Shown here piece by piece: positions 7,214 through 14,684 of a DNA stretch of 25,157 nt. Made by a program: the position numbers and the translations under genes. Below the pieces are notes generated by a model that was not told the DNA's origin, ran no database searches, and saw only the letters and a list, made by a program, of their open reading frames with translations. This stretch comes from Vitreoscilla stercoraria DSM 513 (GTDB lineage Bacteria; Pseudomonadota; Gammaproteobacteria; Burkholderiales; Neisseriaceae): contig NZ_KB908036.1 in assembly GCF_000382305.1 (NCBI RefSeq), forward strand, positions 18,747-43,903. The letters are read 5' to 3'. How positions within the stretch are numbered: position 1 is the stretch's first letter; each line of letters opens with the position of its first letter.

Positions 7214-7219
7214 ATCTAA

Positions 7220-7253
7220 AAAAGCGTCCTGTAAACATTTACAGGACGCTTTT
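7220..7253. terminator. DUS inverted-pair terminator between the GNAT gene and dnaE
   Basis: AAAAGCGTCCTGTAAA (7220-7235) and its perfect complement (7238-7253) form a 16-pair arm with a two-base centre. Both arms carry the exact 13-mer (7222-7234 plus, 7239-7251 minus). Two convergent genes end here (7213 and 7268), so it likely stops both. Confidence 0.85.
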
Positions 7254-7267
7254 AAACACCATTGTTT

Positions 7268-10200
7268 TTACCAAATCACATTGACCGCTTCATGACCCAA
7301 TAATTGACTTAATTGTTGTAATAATTCACTGTTCAAACCAATTTGCCATTGTGAGCTGGTTTTCAACTCTGCGCTCACCAACGGATGCTGATAAGCCAAA
7401 CGCAAACCCACATAGCCTTGACCTCGCTGGCTTTGTAGCAATGCTTGTAAACGATGCGTATCGGTTTGTGGCGTGGTGATTAATGACAAATTACGAGCAA
7501 ATGCACTGCGAGCACCATCAAAATCATAAATCCCATCCGAATTCAGACGCAAACCACCGCCGCCATTGTATTCATCTCGTGCCACTTTGCATTCAAACAA
7601 CAATACTTGGTCAGCTTTGAGCAAATGTTGGAAACGCTCATAACTGTTACCAGCAATCACCACTTCCAATTTAGCCGTTTCATCTTCGACTGTCGCAATC
7701 GCCATTTTGCCACGGCGACCCATAATAATGCGAATGCCTGTGACAAAACCCGCTACCCATTGCTTATGATCGGCAGGTTTTAATTCTGCCAAATCTTTTT
7801 TCGCAAAACCACGAATCACATCACGATAAGGCTTGAATGGGTGACCTGATAGGTAAAAACCAATGGCCTGTTTCTCTTCAGCCAATTGTTCAGAATCATT
7901 CCAAGGCGCAGCATATACCATTTCAACCTCAGGCATCGCCGCATCGTCCATCATGTCAAACAAACCACCTTGATTGGCATTGACGGCTTTTTGCTCAGCA
8001 TAATCCATCGCCAAGCCCACATTCGCTAGCAACATCGCACGATTGGGTTCAATTTCATCAAACGCACCGCCTCGAATCAACGCTTCTACTGTGCGCTTAT
8101 TCAAATGCTGTTTGCCGACACGTTCACAAAAATCAAACAAACTGGTAAATAAGCCATTTTGGCGCGCGGCAACGATGGCGTTTACAGCCGCCTCGCCCGT
8201 TCCCTTAATCGCACCCAAAGCATAACGAATTTGGCGATGAGGCAAAGGCTGAAAACGGTAAAACGAATGATTCACCGAAGGTGCTAAAAAAGTAATGCCG
8301 TTGCTTTTACTGATAGCATCGTCGTAAAACACTTTTAATTGGTCAGTATTATCCAATTCCGATGACATGGTTGCTGCCATAAATTCAGCAGGATAATGGT
8401 ATTTGAGCCATGCGGTTTGGTAAGACACCAAGGCGTAAGCTGCGGCATGAGATTTGTTGAAACCGTAGCCTGCAAATTTTTCCATATAGTCAAAAATTTC
8501 ATTGGCTTTCTTCTCATCAATCCCATTTTTAGAAGCACCTTCGACAAAAATCGAACGGTGTTGCACCATTTCTTCGACTTTTTTCTTACCCATCGCTCGG
8601 CGCAACAAATCTGCACCGCCCAATGTATAACCACCACAAACCTGAGCGGCCTGCATCACTTGTTCTTGGTAAACCATAATGCCGTAGGTTGGTTCCAAAA
8701 CATTGGCAAGCAAAGGATCTAAGTATTCGAATTTTTCACCATGCATACGGCGGATAAAATCGGGAATCAAATCCATTGGACCTGGGCGATACAACGCGAC
8801 AAAGGCGATAATCTCCTCAAATTTACTCGGCATCGCCTCCATTAACATGCGGCGCATGCCTGCCGACTCGAATTGAAATACTGCTGTGGTATTGCCTTCC
8901 GCAAAAATATGCTTGTAAGTCGGTGCATCGTCTAATGGAATGTGATTCACATCCACGATATCGCCCACACCATCTTTGATGAAATTTTGTGCCATCTCGA
9001 TGATGGTCAAGTTGCGCAGACCCAAAAAGTCAAATTTGACCAAACCTGCTTGCTCTACATCGTCTTTATCAAACATCGACACAGGCGACGTATCATCGCC
9101 TTGCGCTTGGTAGACAGGGCAAAAATCGGTGATTTTACCCGGTGCAATCAATACACCACCTGCATGCATGCCCGTACCGCGAGTCAAATCTTCCAGCTTT
9201 TGTGCCAAAACCATCAACTCTTCGGCTTCTTCCGCTTCAATCAGCTCACCAATTTGCGGTTCGGCTTCCATCGCTTTTTTCAAGCCCAAAGGTTTGTTCT
9301 GTTCCACTGGAATCAATTTGGACAAGCGGTCACACAAACCAAACGGCAAATCCAATACCCGACCCACATCTCGAATCACTGCTTTGGATGACAGAGTGCC
9401 AAAAGTGACAATTTGACTCACCGCCTCATGTCCATAATGGTCACGCACATAATGAATCACACGACCACGGTTGGCTTGACAAAAGTCAATGTCAAAGTCA
9501 GGCATAGACACACGTTCAGGATTTAAGAAACGTTCAAACAGCAAAGCATATTTCAATGGATCCAAATCGGTAATTTTCAGCGCATACGCCACCAACGAAC
9601 CCGCACCCGAACCACGACCAGGACCTACAGGACAACCATTTTGTTTCGCCCAATTGATGAAATCTTGAACAATCAAAAAATAACCCGGGAAACCCATATT
9701 AATGATGGTTTTAAGCTCAAAATCCAAACGTGCTTGATATTCAGGATAACGTGCTTCTCGATCGGTTTCATTCGGATACAAAACCGCCATCCGCTCTTGC
9801 AAACCCTCATTCGACAAATGTGCCAAATAATCATCCAAGCTCATGCTATCGGGCGTTGGAAACTGGGGCAAAAAGTTTTTACCCAATACAATTTCCACAT
9901 TGCAACGCTTGGCAATTGCTACCGAGTTTTGCAAAGCCTCAGGCAAATCAGCAAAACGTGCTTCAAATTCATCCGCTGCGACAAAATACTGTGAAGGCTG
10001 AAAATTCTTAGGACGGCGCGTGTCTGCCAACACATAACCCGAAGAAATACACACTCGCGCTTCGTGGGCTTGAAAATCATCTTTGTTCAAAAATTGGGCA
10101 GGATGGGTCGCCACAATCGGCAAATCCAAATCCTGTGCCAATTGCAAACTGCCTGTCACTGCCACTTCCCATTCGGGCTTTTCAGGCAAACGTTGCAATT

Positions 10201-10711
10201 CCAAATAAAAACGATTCGGAAACAAAGCAGCCAAAGCTTGTGCTTGTGCTTTAGCCTCTTCCAAGCGGCCTGTAAGCAAACTTTGACCAATATTGCCCAA
10301 ATGTGCGCCTGACAAACAAATCAAACCCGTATTGTCACCATCAGCCAACCACGATGCTTGGATACGGTAATCCATACGATTGCGCTCTTCATCAACATAA
10401 GCACGCGTGATCAATTCGCTCAAACGACGAAAACCATCGGCATCGCGAGCAATCAACAACAAACGGTAATCTTTGCTCTCACCGACATCATCTTCCACCC
10501 ATACATCCACGCCAATAATCGGCTTAATGCCATTGCTACGGCAAGCTTTGTAAAACTTGACCATACCAAACAAATTCATCAAATCAGACACACCTAAAGC
10601 CGCAAAACCTTGCGCAGCAGCATGTTTGACCACTTCTTTGATGCGTATCATTCCATCTTCAATGGAAAACTCTGTGTGCATACGAAGTGGGATATAACGG
10701 GGGAATGTCAT
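7268..10711 (-). CDS. dnaE: DNA polymerase III alpha subunit
   Basis: This is the replicative polymerase, acting in the holoenzyme with the beta clamp and epsilon proofreading subunit. The 1147 residues match the usual length. In order: an N-terminal PHP domain (RMHTEFSIEDG at 10-20, GIKPIIGVDVW at 61-71), the palm with GPGRGSGAGSLVAYALKITD (363-382), catalytic D405 and D407 in PDFDIDF, and D561 in VKFDFLGLRNLTI. An OB-fold follows near WVAGFVTGIRIIMGRRGKMA and then a C-terminal region. The start MTFPRYIPLR has AGGT seven bases upstream. It follows the small PhaM-like gene by 42 bases with a weak hairpin between them. There are no inteins or breaks. A one-mismatch DUS word lies at 10263-10275. 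Confidence 0.97.
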   Translation of the reverse strand: MTFPRYIPLRMHTEFSIEDGMIRIKEVVKHAAAQGFAALGVSDLMNLFGMVKFYKACRSNGIKPIIGVDVWVEDDVGESKDYRLLLIARDADGFRRLSELITRAYVDEERNRMDYRIQASWLADGDNTGLICLSGAHLGNIGQSLLTGRLEEAKAQAQALAALFPNRFYLELQRLPEKPEWEVAVTGSLQLAQDLDLPIVATHPAQFLNKDDFQAHEARVCISSGYVLADTRRPKNFQPSQYFVAADEFEARFADLPEALQNSVAIAKRCNVEIVLGKNFLPQFPTPDSMSLDDYLAHLSNEGLQERMAVLYPNETDREARYPEYQARLDFELKTIINMGFPGYFLIVQDFINWAKQNGCPVGPGRGSGAGSLVAYALKITDLDPLKYALLFERFLNPERVSMPDFDIDFCQANRGRVIHYVRDHYGHEAVSQIVTFGTLSSKAVIRDVGRVLDLPFGLCDRLSKLIPVEQNKPLGLKKAMEAEPQIGELIEAEEAEELMVLAQKLEDLTRGTGMHAGGVLIAPGKITDFCPVYQAQGDDTSPVSMFDKDDVEQAGLVKFDFLGLRNLTIIEMAQNFIKDGVGDIVDVNHIPLDDAPTYKHIFAEGNTTAVFQFESAGMRRMLMEAMPSKFEEIIAFVALYRPGPMDLIPDFIRRMHGEKFEYLDPLLANVLEPTYGIMVYQEQVMQAAQVCGGYTLGGADLLRRAMGKKKVEEMVQHRSIFVEGASKNGIDEKKANEIFDYMEKFAGYGFNKSHAAAYALVSYQTAWLKYHYPAEFMAATMSSELDNTDQLKVFYDDAISKSNGITFLAPSVNHSFYRFQPLPHRQIRYALGAIKGTGEAAVNAIVAARQNGLFTSLFDFCERVGKQHLNKRTVEALIRGGAFDEIEPNRAMLLANVGLAMDYAEQKAVNANQGGLFDMMDDAAMPEVEMVYAAPWNDSEQLAEEKQAIGFYLSGHPFKPYRDVIRGFAKKDLAELKPADHKQWVAGFVTGIRIIMGRRGKMAIATVEDETAKLEVVIAGNSYERFQHLLKADQVLLFECKVARDEYNGGGGLRLNSDGIYDFDGARSAFARNLSLITTPQTDTHRLQALLQSQRGQGYVGLRLAYQHPLVSAELKTSSQWQIGLNSELLQQLSQLLGHEAVNVIW
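10263..10275 (+). repeat. One-mismatch DUS-like word inside dnaE (AAGCGGCCTGTAA)
   Basis: It differs from the 13-mer only at position 6 (T to G), as at 1865-1877. On the coding strand it encodes part of LLTGRLEE. Confidence 0.4.
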
Positions 10712-10727
10712 GAGAGATACCTAATAA

Positions 10728-10746
10728 AGGCGACCTGAAGTCGCCT
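10728..10746 (-). terminator. Small hairpin between the PhaM-like gene and dnaE
   Basis: AGGCGAC and GTCGCCT form a perfect seven-pair stem with a five-base loop. The T run on the minus strand is short, so termination may be weak and dnaE may be partly co-transcribed. GCGACCTGAA in the hairpin resembles a degenerate DUS. Confidence 0.45.
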
Positions 10747-10753
10747 AGTTTGA

Positions 10754-11011
10754 TTAATCTTTGTTGCTAGCGAGATTTTCGCCCATTTGGCTTAAAGATG
10801 CAAAAAACAGTTTTTGCTGTTCCAGCACTGCCAATTGCGATTGCACCATTTGCAAGTTGAAACTCAACCAAAGCTCCACGCTTTGTAACTCACTGATTTT
10901 CTTTTGCACATCTTCTGCCGACATCGGCGGCAAAAACGGGGTCATTTGAGGGTTGGCATTTTGCCAAAATTGCTGCCATAAAGTAAACGGATTTTGATCA
11001 CTGGTATTCAT
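10754..11011 (-). CDS. Small PhaM-like protein
   Basis: This 85-residue protein resembles the N-terminal region of betaproteobacterial PhaM. That protein binds polyhydroxyalkanoate granules and PHA synthase, and in Ralstonia also DNA. The matching part runs from about 24: a proline-rich FLPPMSAEDVQKKISELQSVELWLSFNLQMV followed by a helix to LFFASL, which parallels the PhaM pattern of (E/D)xxxxRIxELKxVxxWL. The basic DNA-binding tail of classical PhaM is missing. A good AAAGGAG lies four bases before ATG. No PHA genes are visible nearby, so a role in PHA granules is uncertain; homologues with no known role also occur in Neisseriaceae. It sits upstream of dnaE in the same direction. Confidence 0.65.
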   Translation of the reverse strand: MNTSDQNPFTLWQQFWQNANPQMTPFLPPMSAEDVQKKISELQSVELWLSFNLQMVQSQLAVLEQQKLFFASLSQMGENLASNKD

Positions 11012-11071
11012 AACGCTCCTTTATTGTCCAACATGGTTAATCAATCTATTGTAAACCGAGTGATTCAATAA

Positions 11072-11083
11072 AAGCGTCCTGAA
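11072..11083 (+). repeat. DUS variant AAGCGTCCTGAA beside the first tRNA-fMet terminator
   Basis: Twelve-base variant with GAA instead of GTAA. It lies just downstream (minus sense) of the terminator at 11088-11115. The second tRNA unit has the equivalent AAGCGACCTGAA at 11432-11443, so the DUS-like word was part of the duplicated block. Confidence 0.6.
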
Positions 11084-11087
11084 ACGT

Positions 11088-11115
11088 AAAAAAACCAGCT
11101 ATTTAAGCTGGTTTT
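11088..11115 (-). terminator. Terminator of the downstream tRNA-fMet gene
   Basis: AAAAACCAGCT and AGCTGGTTTTT form an 11-pair stem with a five-base loop, with A and T runs on both sides. It lies eight bases past the tRNA 3' end. Confidence 0.85.
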
Positions 11116-11122
11116 TCATATT

Positions 11123-11199
<77 letters not shown>

Positions 11200-11210
11200 T
11201 CAGAAATGTA

Positions 11211-11239
11211 ACTATAGCGCGTCTAGGCTGTTGCGTCAA
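11211..11239 (-). promoter_or_regulatory. Promoter of tRNA-fMet copy 1
   Basis: On the minus strand TTGACG (11239-11234), a 17-base spacer and TATAGT (11216-11211) give a near-consensus promoter. The RNA would start a few bases before the tRNA 5' end. Confidence 0.6.
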
Positions 11240-11284
11240 GTCATTTGTTAACTTATTTCTAATTCCCCATTCAGACCGCTTCTA

Positions 11285-11330
11285 ACCGATACTGTTTTAG
11301 CATTTCTACCGATACTGTTTTAGCATTTCT
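11285..11330. repeat. Two adjacent copies of a 23-base direct repeat
   Basis: The unit starting ACCGATACTG and ending GCATTTCT occurs at 11285-11307 and again, identical and back to back, at 11308-11330, in the spacer between the two tRNA-fMet genes. I see no other copies in the window. Confidence 0.85.
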
Positions 11331-11447
11331 AAAATGAAATAAAATATTGCCTTCATCTTTCAAAAATTCAGCCCATACTCCAATCATCAACCAAATGATT
11401 CTGCCATTTTTAAAGCTTACTGAATCTTTTTAAGCGACCTGAAATGC

Positions 11448-11475
11448 AAAAAAACCAGCTATTAAGCTGGTTTTT
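11448..11475 (-). terminator. Terminator of the upstream tRNA-fMet gene
   Basis: AAAAACCAGCT and AGCTGGTTTTT form the same stem as at 11088-11115 with a four-base loop. It ends the transcript of copy 2, so the two tRNA genes are separate units. Confidence 0.85.
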
Positions 11476-11481
11476 CGTATT

Positions 11482-11558
<77 letters not shown>

Positions 11559-11569
11559 TCAGAGGTGTA

Positions 11570-11599
11570 ACTATAACCGTTTTCATACCCCTACGCCAA
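11570..11599 (-). promoter_or_regulatory. Promoter of tRNA-fMet copy 2
   Basis: On the minus strand TTGGCG (11599-11594), an 18-base spacer and TATAGT (11575-11570). It is slightly weaker than the promoter of copy 1, and the -10 and surroundings are shared between copies. Confidence 0.5.
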
Positions 11600-11618
11600 G
11601 TACTTTATTCAATTATTT

Positions 11619-12557
11619 TCAATCTTCCGTAGATTCTTCTGGCTTCACAAAACGCACACCTGCCAATTGTGAATGGAAAATCGCTGTTTTGATGGTTTCA
11701 AGCGCTTTTTGGCGCACAAAATGACGGCGCGCTGCCAACATTACTCGGCGCTCTGGCGCTGGATATTTGAAAGGAATGATGCTGAACAACATGTGATCAT
11801 TTTCAGTCAAAGAAGTCGCTGGCAACACACTGATACCCAAACCCGATGCCACCATATGGCGAACGGTATTGATGGAGCTGCCTTGCAAAGTATTGGTCAA
11901 ACCTTTAATACGCTGACGGCTCGCCAACTCCACGCAACTGTCCAAGACTTGGTCACGCATGCAATTGCCTTCAGTCAATAACAATACTTGCTCATCTGCC
12001 AACTCATTGGTCGTGATTTCATCCATTTCTTCAAATGCATGGCCTTTGGGCGTGATGACAAAAAACGGCTCATCATATAAAGGTACAGTGACCACGCCCG
12101 CTTCTTGATAAGGGTCAGCCACCACAATGGCATCTAGCTCACCTTTTTTCAACATATCGGTCAAAGCACCCGTATGATTTTCTTCTAGCATCAATGGCAT
12201 TTTCGGTGCCAAATCACGCAAAGACACAATCAATTTAGGTAACAAATAAGGTGCAACCGTGAAAATCAGACCCAATTTAAATGAGCCTTCCAATTCATTT
12301 TGCTCTTCTTTGGCCAATTGCTTAATCATATCGGCTTCTTCCAACACGCGCTGGGCTTGATCCAAAATACGCAAGCCTGCATCTGTTGGTCGAATTTCAT
12401 TGCTACTGCGGTCAAACAGGGCTACGCCTAATTCCTCTTCCAACTTTTTAATGGCGATAGATAAAGTCGGCTGGCTCACAAAACAACGCTGCGCAGCACG
12501 ACCAAAATGGTGCTCTTGCGCAACAGCCACGATATAGCGTAACTCAGTTAACGTCAT
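11619..12557 (-). CDS. oxyR: OxyR, peroxide-sensing LysR-type regulator
   Basis: OxyR senses hydrogen peroxide through a disulfide and controls catalase and other defence genes. The 312-residue protein has the LysR winged helix-turn-helix at about 1-60 (FGRAAQRCFVSQPTLSIAIKKLEEELGVALFDR) and a substrate-like regulatory domain from about 92. The two redox cysteines are C199 and C208 in EGNCMRDQVLDSCVE, the same numbers as in E. coli. GLGISVLPATS near the C-terminal part is also typical. The start overlaps the minE stop as ATGA, so translation is probably coupled and oxyR is the last gene of the min operon, an order known from Neisseria. No separate promoter is evident. Confidence 0.96.
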   Translation of the reverse strand: MTLTELRYIVAVAQEHHFGRAAQRCFVSQPTLSIAIKKLEEELGVALFDRSSNEIRPTDAGLRILDQAQRVLEEADMIKQLAKEEQNELEGSFKLGLIFTVAPYLLPKLIVSLRDLAPKMPLMLEENHTGALTDMLKKGELDAIVVADPYQEAGVVTVPLYDEPFFVITPKGHAFEEMDEITTNELADEQVLLLTEGNCMRDQVLDSCVELASRQRIKGLTNTLQGSSINTVRHMVASGLGISVLPATSLTENDHMLFSIIPFKYPAPERRVMLAARRHFVRQKALETIKTAIFHSQLAGVRFVKPEESTED

Positions 12558-12820
12558 GAAGAAACTTTCTTAGATTCGGGTAAAGTAATGTTCAATTCCA
12601 ACATTTCCATATCCCCTTGTTGCTCTTGTGAAATACGAATGTCCTCAGGAGAGATATTGACGTATTTTGCCAATACTTCCAACAACTCTTTTTTCAACAT
12701 CGGTAAATAATCAGGCGCCTGAGATTGTACACGCTCCTGAGCAATGATGATTTGTAACCGATCCTTGGCAGTTTCTGCCGTCTTTTTTTTGCGACCGAGC
12801 AATAAATCGATTAGTGACAT
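12554..12820 (-). CDS. minE: MinE, cell-division topological specificity factor
   Basis: MinE stimulates MinD ATPase and removes MinCD from midcell, so the Z ring forms there. The 88-residue protein has an N-terminal membrane/MinD-binding part (MSLIDLLLG, then KDRLQIIIAQER near 20-31) and a C-terminal dimer domain (DYLPMLKKELLEVLAKYVNI onward). Its GGAGGA Shine-Dalgarno overlaps the last codons and stop of minD four bases away, which suggests coupling. A run of eight A occurs in the RKKK codons. Confidence 0.97.
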   Translation of the reverse strand: MSLIDLLLGRKKKTAETAKDRLQIIIAQERVQSQAPDYLPMLKKELLEVLAKYVNISPEDIRISQEQQGDMEMLELNITLPESKKVSS

Positions 12821-12824
12821 TGCC

Positions 12825-13646
12825 TTATCCTCCGAACAAGCGCTTTAACAAGCCCTTTTTCTCTTCTTGTAAAAAACGCATCGGACGACTTTCACCCAAT
12901 AAGCGTGCCACCACATCTTTATAGGCTTCAGATACATCGGTTTGGTTCAAATGAATGGCAGGAGAACCTGAATTTGAAGCTTGCAATACGGCACCAGACT
13001 CAGGAATCACACCAACCAATGGAATACGCAAAATATCGGTAATGTCTTCTACAGATAACATATCCCCTGCTGCCACGCGTGCAGGCACATAACGGGTAAT
13101 CAACAAATGTTCTCTAACTGGTTCTTCACTCATTTCAGCGCGACGGCTGCGGCTAGATAAAATACCCAAAATACGGTCAGAGTCTCGCACGCTCGATACT
13201 TCTGGATTGGTGGTGACGATTGCCTCATCTGCATAATACAAAGCCATCAATGCGCCTTGCTCAATACCCGCAGGAGAATCGCAAACCACATACTCAAAAC
13301 CCATTTTCTCAGTCAATTCTTTAAGCACACGACCGACGCCATCACGGTTCAAAGCATCTTTGTCACGGGTTTGAGAAGCAGGCAAAATAAACAAGTTATC
13401 ACAATGTTTGTCTTTGATTAAGGCTTGGTTTAAGGTCGCTTCTTCTTGAATCACATTGATTAAATCGTAAACCACACGACGCTCACAACCCATAATCAAA
13501 TCCAAATTACGCAAACCAACGTCAAAGTCAATGACTGCTGTTTTATGACCTTTCAATGCTAAGCCACTGGCAATGCTTGCGCTTGTTGTGGTTTTACCCA
13601 CGCCACCCTTACCTGAAGTTACGACAATAATTTTTGCCACAGTCAT
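12825..13646 (-). CDS. minD: MinD, septum-site-determining ATPase
   Basis: MinD is a membrane-associated ATPase that carries MinC along the membrane. The 273-residue protein has the deviant Walker A SGKGGVGKTT at 11-20, with signature K13 and K18. Family regions include FDVGLRNLDLIMGCERR and VVCDSPAGIEQGA. A C-terminal amphipathic membrane-targeting helix (EEKKGLLKRLFGG) closes it. TAAGGA lies four bases before the ATG. It is between minC and minE in one operon. Confidence 0.98.
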   Translation of the reverse strand: MTVAKIIVVTSGKGGVGKTTTSASIASGLALKGHKTAVIDFDVGLRNLDLIMGCERRVVYDLINVIQEEATLNQALIKDKHCDNLFILPASQTRDKDALNRDGVGRVLKELTEKMGFEYVVCDSPAGIEQGALMALYYADEAIVTTNPEVSSVRDSDRILGILSSRSRRAEMSEEPVREHLLITRYVPARVAAGDMLSVEDITDILRIPLVGVIPESGAVLQASNSGSPAIHLNQTDVSEAYKDVVARLLGESRPMRFLQEEKKGLLKRLFGG

Positions 13647-13684
13647 CTATCCTTACTGAGTTTCAATTGAATTAATTTGTTGTT

Positions 13685-14551
13685 TTATTGTGCGTTCAAT
13701 GCGCCCACGACCAATTTGTCGTCTTCCAAATACACTTGTATCGCTTTGTTACTTAAATCGGTTGGCAAATCACGTTCAAATGTTCGGTATACGCCAGCGA
13801 CTGAAACCAATTCAGCTTGCATGTTTTGAATGAAAATGCGGGCTTTTTTATTGCCTGTTGCTCCTGCTAAAGCACGACCACGCATCGGTGCATACACATG
13901 AATATTCCCATCGGCAATAATCTCTGCACCCACACTCACCATCGCCAATACAATCAAATCGGCGTTTTCTGCATACACTTGCTGACCTGTACGTATCGGT
14001 TGACGAATAACCAAAGTCGGTTTCGCCTCATTATCAGACATAGGCTCAGCCAAACTAGGCTTATCATAAAAACTGGTGATATTGGCCTCTTTGGCCAAGC
14101 GATCACTGAGCAATTCCAATTCACCCTCTTGTTTTAAAGGTGCATTGATTACAACAGACTCTACAGTTTCTACAACGGCGGCAGCTTCAGGTGCCAAAGC
14201 GGCTGCCATTTGCTCTACGCCTTGCGCCACTTTTTGTTCTACTTGCGGTGCATTCAAAATACTGAATGACAAACCATGTTTGGCAGCCAATTGTGCCGTA
14301 TTTTCATCAAAGTGACGCAAGCCTACTAACTCAAGACCTTGACGACGAAACAGCCGAATAAATTGATCGACAGGCAATTGACTCAGATCATCTAATTGTT
14401 CCAAGTCCAATACAAAAGGCATTGAAGCAAAATCACCCAATTGCTTCAAGCGTTGTTCTAAAGCGGCTTCTAATTGCACAAAGTCATTGCTTTTCAATTG
14501 CAAAGACAATACGTCTAAGCGCGCGGATTTCACATCAAATAATGGATTCAT
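13685..14551 (-). CDS. minC: MinC, septum-site-determining inhibitor of FtsZ
   Basis: MinC blocks FtsZ assembly away from midcell when recruited by MinD. The 288-residue protein is longer than E. coli MinC (about 231), mainly because of a linker. The N-terminal domain (about 1-105) starts FDVKSARLDVLSLQLKSNDF. The acidic, Ala/Val-rich linker spans about 110-180. The C-terminal beta-helix (about 183-285) has VYAENADLIVLAMVSVGAEI, GNIHVYAPMRGRALAGATGN and the final LSNKAIQVYLEDDKLV. No strong Shine-Dalgarno precedes the ATG. It is the first gene of the min operon; the 133 bases up to waaA must hold the promoter, but I see only weak candidates. Confidence 0.95.
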   Translation of the reverse strand: MNPLFDVKSARLDVLSLQLKSNDFVQLEAALEQRLKQLGDFASMPFVLDLEQLDDLSQLPVDQFIRLFRRQGLELVGLRHFDENTAQLAAKHGLSFSILNAPQVEQKVAQGVEQMAAALAPEAAAVVETVESVVINAPLKQEGELELLSDRLAKEANITSFYDKPSLAEPMSDNEAKPTLVIRQPIRTGQQVYAENADLIVLAMVSVGAEIIADGNIHVYAPMRGRALAGATGNKKARIFIQNMQAELVSVAGVYRTFERDLPTDLSNKAIQVYLEDDKLVVGALNAQ

Positions 14552-14684
14552 GCTGATTCTATTTACAATGTCATGTTTGGCGTCGAAGCGACGATTTTTT
14601 AAGTGTTTAGAGTTTACCGTGATAGTGACAAGGATTCAATCAAGGCAGTGATTTTTAAGCAGGCGTCATCACATCCACTATCGA

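Noticed and set aside
8942..9391. 149-residue and overlapping plus-strand frames opposite dnaE
   Set aside because: Rich in His, Gln, Phe and Cys as expected from antisense of this gene; dnaE is intact on the minus strand.
11285..11330. CRISPR-like repeat
   Set aside because: Only two units, directly adjacent with no spacers, and no cas genes in the window.
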